From: Sva-07 sp963716235
GTDB taxonomy: Bacteria; Actinomycetota; Acidimicrobiia; Acidimicrobiales; Ilumatobacteraceae
Assembly: GCA_963716235.1 (NCBI GenBank)
Contig: CAVQTE010000031.1
Span: 46,072 to 110,071 of the forward strand
Length of the DNA stretch: 64,000 nt
Reading direction: 5' to 3'
Positions 36,113-45,538 of the stretch are shown one piece after another; the stretch's first letter is position 1; each line of letters starts with the position of its first letter. The notes below the pieces were generated by a model. It was not told the origin of the DNA, ran no database searches, and was given only the letters and a program-made list of their open reading frames with translations. The translations under genes were made by a program, and so were the position numbers.

Positions 36113-37443
36113 ATCGTCTCCAATGCCCCGACGTCGACTCCCGCGCCGACGAGGTCGGGACCCATGGCGTCGACGATCTCGACCTCGACGAACGCACCCG
36201 GCGCAAGCGCGAGGTCGAGATGGATCACTCCGTCGATTTCCGGGGCCTCTCGATGGCTGCGACCCACGCCGGGCGTGTCGACGAGCACCGACAGCGTCCG
36301 GCCGATCAGTGCGTCGCGTCGAGTCGCGGTGATGTCGTCCTGCAACTCGCGCAGTTCAGCGAGCCGCTCGCCCATCAGCCCAGGATCGACGGCACCGTCG
36401 AGGTCGGCGGCATACGTGCCGTCCTCCCGGCTGTACGAGAAGAAGCCACACCAGTCGAGCTGTGCCTCCTCGACGAAGTGCAGCAGCTGATCGTGATCGG
36501 CTTCGGTCTCTCCCGGATAGCCGACGATGAAGTTGCTCCGGAACGCGGCGTCGGGCTCACGGTCGCGGATGTCGGCGATCCGATCGAGGAAACGCTGTCC
36601 GTCACCCCATCGACGCATCCTCCGGAGCAACGGCTTGCTGACGTGCTGCAGTGACAGGTCGAAGTACGGCACACCGGAGTCGCAGATCGCATCGATGAGA
36701 CCGTCGCTGAGGTCGCTCGGGTAGAGGTACAGCAGCCGGACACGGTCGACCGCGGCGGCGACCGCCCCGACCAGCGCCACGATCGAGCCCGCCCCGAGTT
36801 CGTCGGGACGATCCTTGCCATACGAGGCGAGATCCTGCGCGACGAGCACGATCTCGCTGGCTTCGAGCTGTTCGACCTCATCGAGGATCGAGGCCACGTC
36901 GCGGCTGCGTTGCGGGCCACGGAAGCTCGGGATCGCGCAGAACCCGCACGACCTGTCGCACCCCTCGGCAATCTTCACGTAGGCCCACGGCACCGCCGAC
37001 TTGGGGCGTGGCAGGTTGAGCAGGTCGAACTCGGGCAACGGGGTGGACGACACCGGGATCAGCTTGCGCTGGGGCTCCATGCCCGTGGGTACCTCGGTGC
37101 CGTCGCGCTCGACCGGTGCGACGTTGAAGGCCTTGCCGAACCCGGCGACCTGGTCGACCTCGGGGAGTGCTGCGGCCAGCTCGTCGCCATACCGCTCGGC
37201 CATGCAGCCGGTCACAACGAGTCGAGAACCATCGGGCCGCTGCGCGTCGAGGGCCAGAATGGTGTCGATCGACTCGCGGCGGGCCTCGTCGATGAAGGCG
37301 CACGTGTTCACGACCACGAGATCGGCCAGGGCAGCGTCGTCGGTCGATTCCATGCCGTCAGCGAGGAGCGCGCCGATCAGTTTGTCGGAATCGACGTCGT
37401 TCTTCGGGCAGCCGAGCGTCTCGATGTAGAAGCGCTGCGACAC
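36109..37443 (-). CDS. rimO: Ribosomal protein S12 methylthiotransferase RimO
   Basis: Radical-SAM enzyme that methylthiolates an Asp of ribosomal protein S12. The 444 residues contain an N-terminal MTTase domain (FYIETLGCPKNDVDSDK, VVNTCAFIDEARRESID, VTGCMAERYG, with three Cys for the second Fe-S cluster), the radical-SAM motif CDRSCGFCAIPSF (CxxxCxxC), SLQHVSKPLLRRMRRWG, FIVGYPGETEADHDQ, and a C-terminal TRAM-like region ending near VEIVDAMGPDLVG. The GTG start begins SQRFYIETLG, as in the family. It heads the rimO-pgsA-cinA cluster. Confidence 0.95.
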   Translation of the reverse strand: MSQRFYIETLGCPKNDVDSDKLIGALLADGMESTDDAALADLVVVNTCAFIDEARRESIDTILALDAQRPDGSRLVVTGCMAERYGDELAAALPEVDQVAGFGKAFNVAPVERDGTEVPTGMEPQRKLIPVSSTPLPEFDLLNLPRPKSAVPWAYVKIAEGCDRSCGFCAIPSFRGPQRSRDVASILDEVEQLEASEIVLVAQDLASYGKDRPDELGAGSIVALVGAVAAAVDRVRLLYLYPSDLSDGLIDAICDSGVPYFDLSLQHVSKPLLRRMRRWGDGQRFLDRIADIRDREPDAAFRSNFIVGYPGETEADHDQLLHFVEEAQLDWCGFFSYSREDGTYAADLDGAVDPGLMGERLAELRELQDDITATRRDALIGRTLSVLVDTPGVGRSHREAPEIDGVIHLDLALAPGAFVEVEIVDAMGPDLVGAGVDVGALETM

Positions 37444-37510
37444 GGCGCTCCACGCTACCCGAGGCGGTCACGTGCCAGGCCGATCCGCCGACGCCCATCT
37501 GACCGCACGG

Positions 37511-38476
37511 TCACATGACCGTGGAGCGGAACTTCTCCATGAGGTGGTGGCCGGCGGTGATCGGGGGATACCGCGGCGACTCGCCGTCGGCGACGATGCA
37601 CTCGATGCGGGCGTCCCAGTTCGCGTTGTGGAAGAACGGGATGGAGAGCCTCGCTCCCGCACCCGCCGCGAGCACCACACGATGCATCGTGGACCGCCAC
37701 CGGTCGTTGGTCCAACGCTGCATCAGGTCACCCAGGTTGACGATCAACCCGCCGTCGACTGCCTCGACATCGATCCAGGCTCCGTCGACCGTCATCACCT
37801 GCAGGCCCGGAACTCCATCGGTCCACAGGATCGTGAGCGTGCCGTAGTCCGTGTGGGCACCGGCGCGGAATTGGCCGCCGGCGACGGACTCTGCCGCTGG
37901 ATAGTGGGCGAGCCGCAGCGCCGACCCGTGCTCGTCGATGGACTGCTCGAATGTCGCCGGGTCGAGCCCCAGAGCCACAGCGAACGCCTGCATCAGGGTG
38001 GCCGAGAGCGCTGCCATCGTCCGGTAGTAGTCCTCGGCTGCAGGACGGAGTTCCGCAACGGCGCAGGGCCAGAGGTTCGGCGCGTACACCGCACGCTCGT
38101 CGGGGTCGGTCATCTCGTCGAGCGGACGAGGTGGCGGGTCGATCGGCCCGATGTTGAACGTCTCCTTGAGATCGGCCGACTGTGCACCGCCGATCGAACG
38201 ATTGAGGGCTTCGGCCTCGAGCCGGTTGTAGCCGTAGGGGTAGCCGGGCTCGGGCATCGCCACCGCGAGGCGATCGTCGAGATCCGCGTCGAAGAACGTC
38301 CGGGCAGCCACGCCGAGACGTTCGATCAGTTGCGGATCGACACCGTGACCCACGATCGTGAAGAACCCCACCGAGCGACACGCCTCGTCGATAAGGGCAC
38401 CGACCGCACGACGTTCTTCGTCGTCACCACCGACGAAGAGCGAGAGGTCGATGACCGGGATCACCGGTGTGGTCAT
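37511..38476 (-). CDS. 2-oxoglutarate/Fe(II) dioxygenase, isopenicillin-N-synthase-like
   Basis: 321 residues. The N-terminal DIOX_N region (VIPVIDLSLFVGGDDEERRA, SVGFFTIVGHGVD) and the C-terminal double-stranded beta-helix carry iron ligands HxD in GAHTDYGTLTIL and His in RSTMHRVV, with the 2OG-binding RxS in ARLSIPFF. The set 2-His-1-Asp plus Arg is complete, so an active hydroxylase or cyclase is expected. The substrate is unknown. The ATG overlaps the stop of the SMP-30 gene by 4 nt, so the two are made together and probably share a pathway. A longer upstream frame is rejected. Confidence 0.9.
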   Translation of the reverse strand: MTTPVIPVIDLSLFVGGDDEERRAVGALIDEACRSVGFFTIVGHGVDPQLIERLGVAARTFFDADLDDRLAVAMPEPGYPYGYNRLEAEALNRSIGGAQSADLKETFNIGPIDPPPRPLDEMTDPDERAVYAPNLWPCAVAELRPAAEDYYRTMAALSATLMQAFAVALGLDPATFEQSIDEHGSALRLAHYPAAESVAGGQFRAGAHTDYGTLTILWTDGVPGLQVMTVDGAWIDVEAVDGGLIVNLGDLMQRWTNDRWRSTMHRVVLAAGAGARLSIPFFHNANWDARIECIVADGESPRYPPITAGHHLMEKFRSTVM

Positions 38477-39423
38477 TGGTGAGCGAGGCGCAGGCCAGGG
38501 CGTGGCCACGGGAACGACACGAGGCGCCCCGAACTCGAGCACGTCACGTACGCCGTGCGCAGGTCGTCGCCGCCGAAACAGATGTTGGTCGTGATGACGT
38601 CGTCTGTGGCATGGAATTCGATCTCACTGCCGTCGGGCGAGATCGCAGTGATCCCGCCGTTGATGATCGTGGCCACGCACACCCAGCCCTCGCCGTCGAC
38701 GGCCAAGGAGTCGAGGAGCTGGTGCCCGGGTAGGCCACACAGCACCGCCGAGAAGTCGAGCGGAGCCGGTGGGAGCACCTCGCCGGGCGACGTGATGGTG
38801 CGTTGGTGCACGCGTCCGTTGTGGGTCTCGGCCCAGTAGAGGGTGTCGGTGTCAGGCGACAGACCGATGCCGTTGGGCGAGTCGGTCGGGAACACCACCT
38901 CAGCGATGGCGCTGCCGTCGGCCTGTGCGTAGTAGATGCCGGTGAGATCGGCCGTCCGTGCGGTCGTGTCGCGAATGCCATGGTCGGTGAACCAGAACCC
39001 ACCGTGGCCGTCCATCACCAGGTCGTTCGGACCTCGCAGCGGGTGACCGTCGCATTCCGTGTACAGGTCGGTGACCGTGCCGTCGTGCGGGTCGACGCGC
39101 TGGATCCTCCCGCCGATGTAGCCATCACGGTTGAACCCGCCGGGGAACATCATCCCACCGAGATCGACCGGCGTGAACGACCCCCCGTTGTTGCACACGT
39201 AGAAGGCACCGTCGGGACCCACCGCAGCACCGTTCGGGCCGCCAGGGATCTCGGCGATGGTCTCGGTGGATCCATCGGGACGCACCCGGGTGAGGCGGGG
39301 TCCGAACATCTCCACGAGCACGACCGACCCGTCGGGCATCGCGATCGGACCCTCGGGGAACCGCAGCCCGTGCGCGATCTCGGTCAACTCGGGGGCGAAC
39401 TCACGAACGGTCGGTGTGGCCAT
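38473..39423 (-). CDS. SMP-30/gluconolactonase-family beta-propeller hydrolase
   Basis: 316 residues. The six-bladed propeller pattern is clear: LRFPEGPIAMPDGSVVLVEM (metal Glu), GGPNGAAVGPDGAFYVCNNG (metal Asn), GPNDLVMDGHGGFWFTD, SPNGIGLSPDTDTLYWAETH and LDSLAVDGEGWVCVAT (metal Asp). Members open lactones such as gluconolactone, but also act on other esters. The coupled 2OG dioxygenase suggests oxidative breakdown of a sugar-like or lactone-forming compound. This is inference. The gene sits between ftsK and the dioxygenase. Confidence 0.9.
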   Translation of the reverse strand: MATPTVREFAPELTEIAHGLRFPEGPIAMPDGSVVLVEMFGPRLTRVRPDGSTETIAEIPGGPNGAAVGPDGAFYVCNNGGSFTPVDLGGMMFPGGFNRDGYIGGRIQRVDPHDGTVTDLYTECDGHPLRGPNDLVMDGHGGFWFTDHGIRDTTARTADLTGIYYAQADGSAIAEVVFPTDSPNGIGLSPDTDTLYWAETHNGRVHQRTITSPGEVLPPAPLDFSAVLCGLPGHQLLDSLAVDGEGWVCVATIINGGITAISPDGSEIEFHATDDVITTNICFGGDDLRTAYVTCSSSGRLVSFPWPRPGLRLAHQ

Positions 39424-39454
39424 GGCACCATGATGTCACCGCGATGACGTCGGC

Positions 39455-42055
39455 TCAGACCTGGCCGTTCTGTTGGAGCAGTTCGAACTCCTCGACGGTC
39501 ATCAGGACCGCGCGTGCCTTCGATCCTTCGCTCGGGCCCACGACGCCGCGTTGTTCGAGCAGATCCATGATGCGCCCGGCGCGGGCGAACCCGACCTTCA
39601 GCTTGCGCTGCAGCATCGAGGTCGATCCGAGTTGGCTGCGTACCACGAGCTCCATCGCCTGACGCATCATCACCGTGTCCTCGTCGTCGTCACCGGCCGA
39701 GAACGCATTGGCGTCGGACGTGACGTCGAGATCGTCGAACGACGCCATCGCCCCCGCACCCATGGTCGAACCGGGTCCGCCACGTGGCGGCACGAGCGCC
39801 GACTGACCAGCGAAACCATCGCGGTCGCTGTCGCTACCGCCCTCGCCGCCCGATTCGACGTCGTCGGAGTAGATCGGTTCGGGTGACTGCACTCTCCAGT
39901 GCGAGACGACCTGGCGCACTTCCTCTTCACTGACGAACGATCCCTGGATGCGGTTGGCGACCGACGAGTTGCCGGGCAGCAGCAGCATGTCGCCCTTGCC
40001 GACGAGCTTCTCGGCGCCGGGTTGGTCGAGGATGACGCGGGAGTCGGTGAGGCTCGAGACGGCGAAGGCCATGCGCGCCGGAATGTTGGCCTTGATGACG
40101 CCGGTGATCACGTTGACCGATGGGCGCTGCGTGGCGACGATCAGATGGATGCCGACCGCCCGGGCCTTCTGGGCGATACGAGTGATCGACTCCTCGACGT
40201 CGCGGGCGGCCACCATCATCAGGTCGTTGAGCTCGTCGACGACCACCACGATGTAGGGCAGATGCTCGTACTCGACGGTGGAGCCGAGCGGTGGCTGGAT
40301 CTGTCCCTTGGCGAACGCTTTGTTGTAGCCCAGGATGTCGCGGTAGCCGAGCTCGGAGAGCACGTCGTAGCGCCGCTCCATCTCCTTGACCGCCCAACCG
40401 AGCGCGTTGGCGGCCTTCTTCGGGTTCGTGACCGGCTGAGTGAGTAGATGTGGCAGCCGGGCGTACTGACCCATCTCGACCTGCTTGGGATCGATCAGGA
40501 TCAGGCGCACATCGTCGGGCGTCGTACGCATGAGGAGCGACGTGATGATGCAGTTGATGCCACTCGACTTGCCGGCGCCGGTCGCACCGGCGATCAGCAT
40601 GTGCGGCGTCGTGGCGAGGTCGAGGAACACCGCCTTGCCGGCGATGTCCTTGCCGATGGCGACCTCGAGCGGATTGGTGGCCTTGGCCGCTTCCGGTGAG
40701 GTCAGCAGGTCGCCCAGTGCGACGAGCTGGCGCTGGTGGTTGGGCACCTCGACGCCGATCGCCGAGCGACCCGGAATGGGTGCCAGGATGCGAACATCGA
40801 CGGCCGCCATCGCATACGCGATGTCCTTCTGGAGGCTCGTGACCCGTGCGACCTTGACACCCGGGCCGAGTTCGAGTTCGTACCGCGTGACCGTCGGGCC
40901 AACCGTCATACCGAGCAAGGTGGTGTCGACGCCGTGGGATGCGAGCGACTCCTGCAACATCACGCCACGCGCTTCGACGGCTTTGCGATCGATCTTCTGC
41001 TCGCCCGGACGATCGAGGAACGTCATCGGCGGCAGCACCCAGGCGCCGACAGTCGCTCCATCAGGGCTCACCGGCCCCGGCTGGCTCCCCGTGGAGACCG
41101 TCGGCTTGGGCCCACGACGCCGCTTCGGGGCTGCGGTGTCGCCCACCAACTCGTCGCCCTCGGCGGCGAAGTCGTACAGAGCGGACCCTGAGCCTGCAAG
41201 CGCGGACACTTCGCCCGCGACGTCGTACGGCGCCGCCATCGGCGAATCGCCGGTTACGGCGCCCTCGCGGTCGCTGCTGAGCGTGGAAATGTTGCTGATG
41301 CCCGACTTGGCCGCCCGGCCCAAGGGTGCGCCGACAGCTGCGAGGAACCCGCCGGTGTTCTGGGCGAACGTGCGAATCGAGGTGCGGGTGATGAGCAGCG
41401 CCCCGCCGAGCAGCACGGCGGTGAGCGCCACGGCGGCACCAGCCGGCGCCAGGAGCGCCTCGAGGGGTGCGCCGACGAGCGCACCGATGTATCCGCCCGC
41501 ATCGACGACCTCGTCGGCGCCATCGGAGAGCTTCTCGGGCCCGAAGAGCACGTGGAGCAGCCCGAGAGCCGACAGCGACACGATCGACCAACCGATCGCC
41601 AACTGAACGGGGCTGGCCGTTCGCCCGCGGCGAAGGAACGCCACTCCCAGGGCAACCAGAACGACCGGGAGTGCGTACCGGCCGTAGCCGACCAGCCACC
41701 CCATCAAGGTCTCGATGCCCTGCCCGAGCGGGCCGGCCAGGTCGAGGTACACCGCGAGGCCGATCACGACCGCAAGGCCGATCAAACCGAGCCCGACAAA
41801 CTCGTGTTCGCGCCCGCCGACGGCGCCGCGCAACACCGACCCGGCATCGGTGATCTCACCCTCGGGCGGGGTTGCGTCACGGACACTGCCGGACGCCTTC
41901 GAACGCGATGGCGACACCGCCGATGTCTTCGACGAGGCCTTGGTCGGGGCCTTCGACTGAGCCTTGGAGGTCGTCGACTTCTTCGACGATGCGGACGCGG
42001 ACGAACCAGACTTTTTCGGCGTCGAACGCTTCTTGGAGGGGCCCCACGTGGTCAT
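39455..42055 (-). CDS. ftsK: DNA translocase FtsK/SpoIIIE
   Basis: Membrane-anchored motor that pumps chromosomal DNA through the division septum. The 866 residues comprise a Ser/Lys/Thr-rich cytoplasmic start, four hydrophobic segments around 90-245, a short linker, the alpha/beta motor (GPTVTRYELELGPGVKVARV, Walker A AGATGAGKSSGINCI, Walker B IVVVVDELNDLMM, QRPSVNVITGVIKANIP) and the C-terminal gamma winged helix (MELVVRSQLGSTSMLQRKLK, GFARAGRIMDLLEQRGVVGP). The linker is short compared with E. coli FtsK, as usual in actinobacteria. The ATG at 42055 (MTTWGPSKKR) has TACCGT 10 nt upstream. Confidence 0.96.
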   Translation of the reverse strand: MTTWGPSKKRSTPKKSGSSASASSKKSTTSKAQSKAPTKASSKTSAVSPSRSKASGSVRDATPPEGEITDAGSVLRGAVGGREHEFVGLGLIGLAVVIGLAVYLDLAGPLGQGIETLMGWLVGYGRYALPVVLVALGVAFLRRGRTASPVQLAIGWSIVSLSALGLLHVLFGPEKLSDGADEVVDAGGYIGALVGAPLEALLAPAGAAVALTAVLLGGALLITRTSIRTFAQNTGGFLAAVGAPLGRAAKSGISNISTLSSDREGAVTGDSPMAAPYDVAGEVSALAGSGSALYDFAAEGDELVGDTAAPKRRRGPKPTVSTGSQPGPVSPDGATVGAWVLPPMTFLDRPGEQKIDRKAVEARGVMLQESLASHGVDTTLLGMTVGPTVTRYELELGPGVKVARVTSLQKDIAYAMAAVDVRILAPIPGRSAIGVEVPNHQRQLVALGDLLTSPEAAKATNPLEVAIGKDIAGKAVFLDLATTPHMLIAGATGAGKSSGINCIITSLLMRTTPDDVRLILIDPKQVEMGQYARLPHLLTQPVTNPKKAANALGWAVKEMERRYDVLSELGYRDILGYNKAFAKGQIQPPLGSTVEYEHLPYIVVVVDELNDLMMVAARDVEESITRIAQKARAVGIHLIVATQRPSVNVITGVIKANIPARMAFAVSSLTDSRVILDQPGAEKLVGKGDMLLLPGNSSVANRIQGSFVSEEEVRQVVSHWRVQSPEPIYSDDVESGGEGGSDSDRDGFAGQSALVPPRGGPGSTMGAGAMASFDDLDVTSDANAFSAGDDDEDTVMMRQAMELVVRSQLGSTSMLQRKLKVGFARAGRIMDLLEQRGVVGPSEGSKARAVLMTVEEFELLQQNGQV

Positions 42056-42065
42056 GACGTTGAAC

Positions 42066-42071
42066 ACGGTA
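42066..42071 (-). promoter_or_regulatory. Putative -10 element for ftsK
   Basis: TACCGT (TAnnnT) on the minus strand lies 10 nt before the ftsK ATG. No SD-like motif is seen between, so a short-leader or leaderless transcript is possible. The evidence is weak. Confidence 0.25.
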
Positions 42072-42125
42072 CCAAGGGGCTGTCACACCCAACCGTGACC
42101 CTCGTACCCCAGCAGGCCTCAGCGC

Positions 42126-42644
42126 TCAGACGGGGTCGACGGCCAGGACCGAGCCGTCGGGGCCGACCGTGATGTCGAGCACGCCGCCTTCGGCCGACTG
42201 TGCGGCCACCACATAGCGCACGCTGCCCCCTTCGCCGCCTTCGACGCTGAGCGTCTGGATCGTGGCGTCAGGCAGTTCCTCGGCAACCTTCGCGAGGATC
42301 GCCTCCTCGTCGAAGTCGATCGCCTCAGCGCCGAACGTGAATCCGGACGCCCCTGTCAGCGCAGGCGCGGGGGGCAGGAGTTCACCGTCGGCGTACACGT
42401 ACGGAATCGCTGCGGTCGCTCCATCGACTGCCACGAAGATGTTCGTCAGCTTCGGGCCTGCGGTCACCTCGAAGTACTCCTGGCCCGCGCCCAACTCGGC
42501 CTCGACGGCGTCGATACCGGCGCCGATGTCACCGACGAACGACGTGTCGACGTTCCCGTCGGAGTCGCTGCCGCACGCCGCAATCAGCGTGACGGCAACC
42601 ACCGTCCCGATCCACGATCGGATCCCACCCCGGCGGCGCGCCAT
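42126..42644 (-). CDS. Predicted lipoprotein, function unknown
   Basis: 172 residues. The signal peptide runs from MARRRGGIRSWIGTVVAVTL to the lipobox LIAAC, so it should be lipid-anchored outside the membrane. The mature part is acidic and beta-strand-like (GQEYFEVTAGPKLTNIFVAV, VRYVVAAQSAEGGVLDITVG, PDGSVLAVDPV) and resembles small PepSY-like domains by pattern only. It starts 9 nt after the RNase J stop and ends 71 nt before ftsK, so it belongs to the dapA-rnj unit. A TTG start two codons upstream is possible. No known family is recognised. Confidence 0.75.
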   Translation of the reverse strand: MARRRGGIRSWIGTVVAVTLIAACGSDSDGNVDTSFVGDIGAGIDAVEAELGAGQEYFEVTAGPKLTNIFVAVDGATAAIPYVYADGELLPPAPALTGASGFTFGAEAIDFDEEAILAKVAEELPDATIQTLSVEGGEGGSVRYVVAAQSAEGGVLDITVGPDGSVLAVDPV

Positions 42645-42653
42645 CGCCAAGAG

Positions 42654-44393
42654 TCAGGCCTCCATGACGACGGGAACGATCATCGGACGGCGCTTCGTGC
42701 GCTCGCTGACGAACTTCCCTGCTGCGCGGCGAACATCGCGCTCGAGCGCTTCGACGTCACGAACACCCTTGCCCAGCGACGACTCGACGGCATCGGCGAC
42801 GGCATCGCATGCCTCGTCGAGCAGGTCGTCGGCCTCGGGCGCGTACACCCAGCCACGCGTGATGATCTCGGGGCCGACGAGGACCTTGCCAGTCTGGATG
42901 TCGACGGTGACGACCACGACGACCACGCCTTCTTCGGCCAGTTTCTGACGGTCACGCAACACGCCCTGGCCGACGTCGCCCACGATGCCGTCGACGTACA
43001 GGTAGCCCGACGGCACCCGGCCGACCGGACGTACTTCCTTCTCCGTCAACTCGAGCACGTCTCCGTCCTCGCACAGGATCACTCGATCGTGCGGCACACC
43101 CATCAGCTCGCCGAGGCGCGCGTTGGCGACCATGTGGCGGTACTCGCCATGGATCGGGACATACCACTCGGGGTTGACGATCGACAGGTAGGTCTTGATC
43201 TCATCGGCCTGGGCGTGGCCGGTGGCATGCACGTCGAGGATGCCGGAGTGCACCACTTCGGCGCCCATGCGCAGCAGCCCGTCGATGACGGCGTTCACGT
43301 TGCTCTCGTTGCCGGGAATGGCGTGGCTCGACAACACGACCGTGTCGTGCTCGCCGAGCTTCAGCCACTTGTTCTCGCCGCGAGCCATCAGCCCGAGCGC
43401 GGACATCGGCTCGCCCTGCGAACCGGTCGAGATGATGCAGACCTTGCCGGGCTCGTACTTGTCGATGTCGTCGATGTCGATGATCGACGACTCGGGGATG
43501 TCCAGCACCTTGAGCTCGCGCCCGAGCCGGACGTTCTTCTTCATGCTCAGGCCGAGAGTGGCGATGACACGCCCTTCGGCGATCGCCGCCGTGGCGATCT
43601 GCTGGATGCGATGCAGGTGGCTCGCAAAGCTCGCCGTGACGATACGGCGGTCGCGTTGGGCAGCGAACAGGCCCTGCAGGACGCTCCCGACGCTGGTTTC
43701 GCTCGGCGAGTAGCCAGCCTCTTCGGCATTGGTCGAGTCAGCCATCAACAGGCGGATGCCCGGCGACTTCGCGAGTTGGCCGATGCGAGCCAGATCGGTG
43801 CGGCGGTGGTCGACCGGGGTGAGGTCGATCTTGTAGTCGCCGGAGTGCAGCACGACGCCTTGCGCGGTGTGAATGGCGATGGCATGCGCGTGCGGCACCG
43901 AGTGGGTGACCGGGATGAACTCGACGAGCAGCGGGCCGATCTCGACGGACTCACCGTCGGCGACCTTGCGCATGTCGGTCTTGTGGGTGAGTCCGGCCTC
44001 GTCGATGCGGTTGCGGGCCAGGCCGAGTGTCAGTGCCGCGCCGTAGATCGGCAGCGGCTCGTCGCGCAGGTCGCCGATGCCGTCGTGATCACGCAGCAGA
44101 TACTGGATGGCGCCGACATGATCCTCGTGGCCGTGCGTGAGCACGAGCGCCCGGATCCGGGTTGCGTTCTCACGCAGATAGGTGAAGTCGGGCAGGATCA
44201 GATCGATCCCGTGCATGTTCGCGTCGGGGAACATCAGCCCGCAGTCGATGAGGATGATCGTGCGGTCGGGATCGTCGGCGGCCCCCTGCTCGATCGCCAT
44301 GCAGTTTCGACCGATCTCGCCGAGCCCGCCGAGGAACACGACGCGAACGCGAACGGATGAATCGGTCGCGCCGGGTGCAAGGCGGTCAGCCAC
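42654..44393 (-). CDS. rnj: Ribonuclease J
   Basis: Metallo-beta-lactamase/beta-CASP nuclease with 5'-3' exonuclease and endonuclease activity in mRNA and rRNA maturation. The 579 residues include VRVVFLGGLGEIGRNCMAIE, the zinc motif LTHGHEDHVGAIQYLL, HSVPHAHAI, VLHSGDYKID, the beta-CASP motif TGSQGEPMSAL, SSHAIPGNE, DVHATGHAQ and PIHGEYRHMV. The C-terminal domain is short, as in actinobacterial RNase J. The GTG at 44393 overlaps the dapA end by 8 nt, so translation is coupled. The dapA-rnj pair is conserved in actinobacteria. Confidence 0.96.
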   Translation of the reverse strand: MADRLAPGATDSSVRVRVVFLGGLGEIGRNCMAIEQGAADDPDRTIILIDCGLMFPDANMHGIDLILPDFTYLRENATRIRALVLTHGHEDHVGAIQYLLRDHDGIGDLRDEPLPIYGAALTLGLARNRIDEAGLTHKTDMRKVADGESVEIGPLLVEFIPVTHSVPHAHAIAIHTAQGVVLHSGDYKIDLTPVDHRRTDLARIGQLAKSPGIRLLMADSTNAEEAGYSPSETSVGSVLQGLFAAQRDRRIVTASFASHLHRIQQIATAAIAEGRVIATLGLSMKKNVRLGRELKVLDIPESSIIDIDDIDKYEPGKVCIISTGSQGEPMSALGLMARGENKWLKLGEHDTVVLSSHAIPGNESNVNAVIDGLLRMGAEVVHSGILDVHATGHAQADEIKTYLSIVNPEWYVPIHGEYRHMVANARLGELMGVPHDRVILCEDGDVLELTEKEVRPVGRVPSGYLYVDGIVGDVGQGVLRDRQKLAEEGVVVVVVTVDIQTGKVLVGPEIITRGWVYAPEADDLLDEACDAVADAVESSLGKGVRDVEALERDVRRAAGKFVSERTKRRPMIVPVVMEA

Positions 44394-45276
44394 GGGCGGC
44401 GACCAGGCGTTCGTGGACGCCGCGAGCAGCGTGTTCGAGTCCATGGGGCGTCGGCCCCATCGGGGACCTGCATTCCCCGACGTCGTGACCGAGCGTTCTC
44501 AACATGGCTTTCGACGGTACCGGGTTCGGGGCATCGTCGCTGGTTTCGAACTCGTAGCTCTCCAGTTGGCGAGCGTTGATGCGCTGCGCGGCAGCAATGT
44601 CCTCACGCTCCCAGGCGTCGAACATCGCGAGGTGATCGGGTGCGCACCAATGCGTTGCGACCCCGATCGCTCCGACTGCACCGATGGCCAACAGCGGCAG
44701 CGTCATCGAGTCGTCGCCCGAGTAGATCTCGAAGTCGGTGGGGGTCGTCGCCTTCACCGCAGCGGTCGCGCCGGGATTCCCCGCAGCATCCTTGAGGGCG
44801 ACGATGTTGGGGACGTCGGTGGCGAGACGCACGAGCGTGGCGCCGGAGATCTTGCGTCCGGTGCGCGCCGGAATGTCGTAGAGCACGATCGGAAGATCGG
44901 TCGATGCCGCGATCGCCCGGAAGTGGGTCTCGATGCCGGCCTGGGACGGGCGGCTGTAATAGGGGCACACGCCGAGAATTCCGGCGATACCGAGGTGGCC
45001 GGCCTCCTCCGTGAGACCGATGTCGTGGCGCGTGTTCGACCCGGTCGTGCCCGCGATCACCGGAACCGTCACGGCGTTGACCACGGCCTCGAAGAGCTGG
45101 AGCTTCTCGTCGATCGACAGTGTCGGCGCCTCGCCGGTGGTGCCACACACCACGAGGCCCTCGTTGCCCTGCTCGACGAGCCACTTGGCCAGGGCCACGG
45201 CGGCGTCGAGGTTCAGTTCACCCTCTTCGTCGAAGGGTGTGACCATTGCGGTCAGGACTCGCCCGAACCGCGCCAT
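44386..45276 (-). CDS. dapA: 4-hydroxy-tetrahydrodipicolinate synthase
   Basis: First committed enzyme of the diaminopimelate/lysine pathway: pyruvate plus aspartate semialdehyde gives HTPA. The 296-residue TIM barrel shows GTTGEAPTLS (substrate pocket), CPYYSRPSQAG (catalytic Tyr), LYDIPARTGRKIS and the Schiff-base lysine in NIVALKDAAGNPG, with the conserved YSGDDSMTLP. The start MARFGRVLTAMVTPF is standard. It leads the dapA-rnj-lipoprotein unit. The next pathway gene, dapB, lies 18 kb away near the window end, although the two are often close in related bacteria. Confidence 0.96.
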   Translation of the reverse strand: MARFGRVLTAMVTPFDEEGELNLDAAVALAKWLVEQGNEGLVVCGTTGEAPTLSIDEKLQLFEAVVNAVTVPVIAGTTGSNTRHDIGLTEEAGHLGIAGILGVCPYYSRPSQAGIETHFRAIAASTDLPIVLYDIPARTGRKISGATLVRLATDVPNIVALKDAAGNPGATAAVKATTPTDFEIYSGDDSMTLPLLAIGAVGAIGVATHWCAPDHLAMFDAWEREDIAAAQRINARQLESYEFETSDDAPNPVPSKAMLRTLGHDVGECRSPMGPTPHGLEHAARGVHERLVAARG

Positions 45277-45538
45277 CAGCAGTGCCCTGTGGTCGTCGTC
45301 GGGAACCGGACGTGCGAATCATGGCCAATCACGCCCTGCAACCTATTCGATCCCTGCCACCTCGCGCATTCCGATTCCCCCGACCGCCGCACCGTGGCGG
45401 GTCGAACGTGACGGATTCAACCTGGTCGGTCGATGATTCTGGCCACGACAGCGAACGTGGGCGTCGACGAGACGGGCTGCTCGATCGTGGCACCCGCTAG
45501 CTTCTGCCCTGCGTGAACAACAACTGAAGGAGATCATC

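Noticed and set aside
44390..44444. RNase J start at 44444
   Set aside because: This would overlap dapA by about 60 nt and add residues not typical of RNase J. The GTG at 44393 fits the family.
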